DNA of 64,000 bases from Buttiauxella sp965119215 (GTDB taxonomy: Bacteria; Pseudomonadota; Gammaproteobacteria; Enterobacterales; Enterobacteriaceae). The translations under genes and the position numbers were made by a program. Location of the stretch: assembly GCA_965119215.1 (NCBI GenBank), contig CBCPKK010000006.1, positions 84,411-148,410 on the forward strand. The letters are read 5' to 3'. Position 1 is the stretch's first letter, and the number at the start of each line of letters is the position of its first letter. Shown one piece after another: positions 62,983 to 64,000 of the stretch. The notes beneath the pieces were generated by a model, which did not search any database, was not told the DNA's origin, and saw only the letters and a list, made by a program, of their open reading frames with translations.

Positions 62983-64000
62983 TTATGCAGCAGGCTGAGT
63001 TACAACGTCTTTGATACCTTTAACTTCGATCTCTACGCGACGATCTGGAGCCAGGCAATCAATCAGTTTAGCTTTAGGCGCTACGTTATCACAGGTGCTG
63101 CCAGTAACTGGGTTAGATTCGCCCATACCGCGTGGGGAGATCTTGTTAGCTGGGATACCTTTAGAGATCAGGTAATCAACAACAGACTGTGCACGTTTGT
63201 CAGACAGTTTCTGGTTGTACTGGTCTGAACCGATACGGTCGGTGAAGCCCAGAACGACAACAGAACCATCTTTAGGGTCGAGGTTACTCAACTGGGTATA
63301 CAGTTGATCCAGTGCCTGCTGACCTTCTGGTTTCAGAGTCGCTTTGTTGAAGTTAAACAGAACATCAGACTTCAGAGTGAAGTGCTTGGTCTGTACTTCT
63401 GGAGCTGGAGCTGGAGCCGGAGCTACAACTGGAGCTGGGGTGTCGTACTGACCGAAACGGTAAGAAACACCTACGCTCAGCATGCCGTTGTCTGGACGAG
63501 TCCCAACAGTTTGCGCGTCACCGATGTTGTTAACCCACTGGTAATCCAGGCGAGTTGCGATATCACGGGTGATTGCATACTCGAAGCCAACTGCAGCCAG
63601 CGGGGAAACGCCAGTGTCGTGGTCGCTGATACGAGTAGTGCCACCAGCGGTGGTGTAGTTACCCTTGGAGTCTGCACGCCATACCATACCACCCAGACGA
63701 GTGTAGATGTCCAGGTCGTCGTTGATTGGGTAGCTCAGTTTAGCAGCCAGTTGAACGCCTTGCGCTTTGAAAGCACCGTTGTTGGTGTCGCCTTTATAAG
63801 GCATACGACCTAACCAGTCATAACCCATTTCAAAACCAACGTACGGGTTAACCTGGTAACCACCAAACGCACCAGCACCAAGTTGGCTGTTGTGAGTTGG
63901 GCCGTTGTTGTTCTCATAACCGTTACCGTAGAAACCGGTATCGTGGAACTGGGACCAACCCAACTTACCACCTGCGTACCAGGTGTTATCTTTCGGTGCG
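62983..64000 (-). CDS. ompA: Outer membrane protein A, 5' end beyond the window
   Basis: This abundant porin-like protein anchors the outer membrane to peptidoglycan. The frame runs to the window edge, where it reads APKDNTWYAGGKLGWSQFHD, the mature N-terminus, so only the signal peptide is missing. An eight-stranded barrel (about 170 residues) is followed by an APAPAPAPE hinge and the OmpA-like domain (NFNKATLKPEGQQALDQL, TDRIGSDQYNQKLSDKRA), with the two conserved cysteines near the end. About 338 mature residues compare with 325 in E. coli. A codon at 63963 that looks like a start is an internal Leu. Confidence 0.97.
   Translation of the reverse strand, partial: APKDNTWYAGGKLGWSQFHDTGFYGNGYENNNGPTHNSQLGAGAFGGYQVNPYVGFEMGYDWLGRMPYKGDTNNGAFKAQGVQLAAKLSYPINDDLDIYTRLGGMVWRADSKGNYTTAGGTTRISDHDTGVSPLAAVGFEYAITRDIATRLDYQWVNNIGDAQTVGTRPDNGMLSVGVSYRFGQYDTPAPVVAPAPAPAPEVQTKHFTLKSDVLFNFNKATLKPEGQQALDQLYTQLSNLDPKDGSVVVLGFTDRIGSDQYNQKLSDKRAQSVVDYLISKGIPANKISPRGMGESNPVTGSTCDNVAPKAKLIDCLAPDRRVEIEVKGIKDVVTQPAA

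Noticed and set aside
1..64000. CRISPR arrays, tRNA/rRNA genes, insertion sequences, prophage or biosynthetic clusters
   Set aside because: No repeat-spacer pattern, transposase, integrase, phage gene or tRNA-like cloverleaf was recognised; gene content is entirely enterobacterial core.

Overview
This is an ordinary stretch of enterobacterial core chromosome. Gene order and protein sequence match the 20-22 minute region of Escherichia coli, from ycaD to ompA. Every protein-coding gene resembles an E. coli counterpart of nearly identical length, but with enough substitutions to rule out E. coli or Salmonella. Base composition is close to 50% G+C. The likely host is another genus of Enterobacteriaceae, which I cannot name from sequence alone. 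I see no prophage, insertion sequence, CRISPR array, tRNA or rRNA gene, integron or defence island. I also see no previously undescribed system. The points of interest are regulatory sites and repeats.

Layout. 1-8.5 kb: ycaD (MFS transporter), then the anaerobic pyruvate formate-lyase cluster on the minus strand (focA-pflB, pflA) behind an FNR/IHF/ArcA-type promoter, then ycaO and divergent ycaP. 8.6-15.2 kb: serC-aroA, ycaL, cmk, rpsA, ihfB. 15.3-22.7 kb: comEC(ycaI)-msbA-lpxK, ycaQ, ycaR-kdsB, a cell-envelope block for lipid A transport and synthesis and for CMP-Kdo. 22.8-31.8 kb: ycbJ, elyC (minus), and the cmoM-mukF-mukE-mukB operon for tRNA modification and the MukBEF condensin. 32-35.3 kb: ldtD, mepK (peptidoglycan) and gloC. 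35.4-41.3 kb, all minus strand: aspC, an ompF-type porin, asnS, pncB. 41.4-41.6 kb: an ERIC repeat carrying an internal insertion, upstream of pepN. 44.4-48.7 kb: ssuEADCB for alkanesulfonate use (minus strand). 48.9-51.8 kb: pyrD, zapC and convergent ycbX. 51.9-59.4 kb: rlmL-uup-pqiABC. 59.7-64 kb: rmf (55 codons), fabA and lonH (minus), matP, and ompA cut off at the window edge exactly at its mature N-terminus.

Compared with my recollection of E. coli K-12, the fimbrial genes between ssuE and pyrD are absent, and so are the genes between ycaD and pflA. Each junction is a short intergenic space. Several regulatory regions are unusually legible: the FNR box centred at -41.5 before focA, the non-consensus ompF promoter and OmpR tract, the PurR box and 5' hairpin of pyrD, and adjacent FadR and FabR operators before fabA. 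All functional statements are homology-based. Comparisons with E. coli come from recall, not from a database search.
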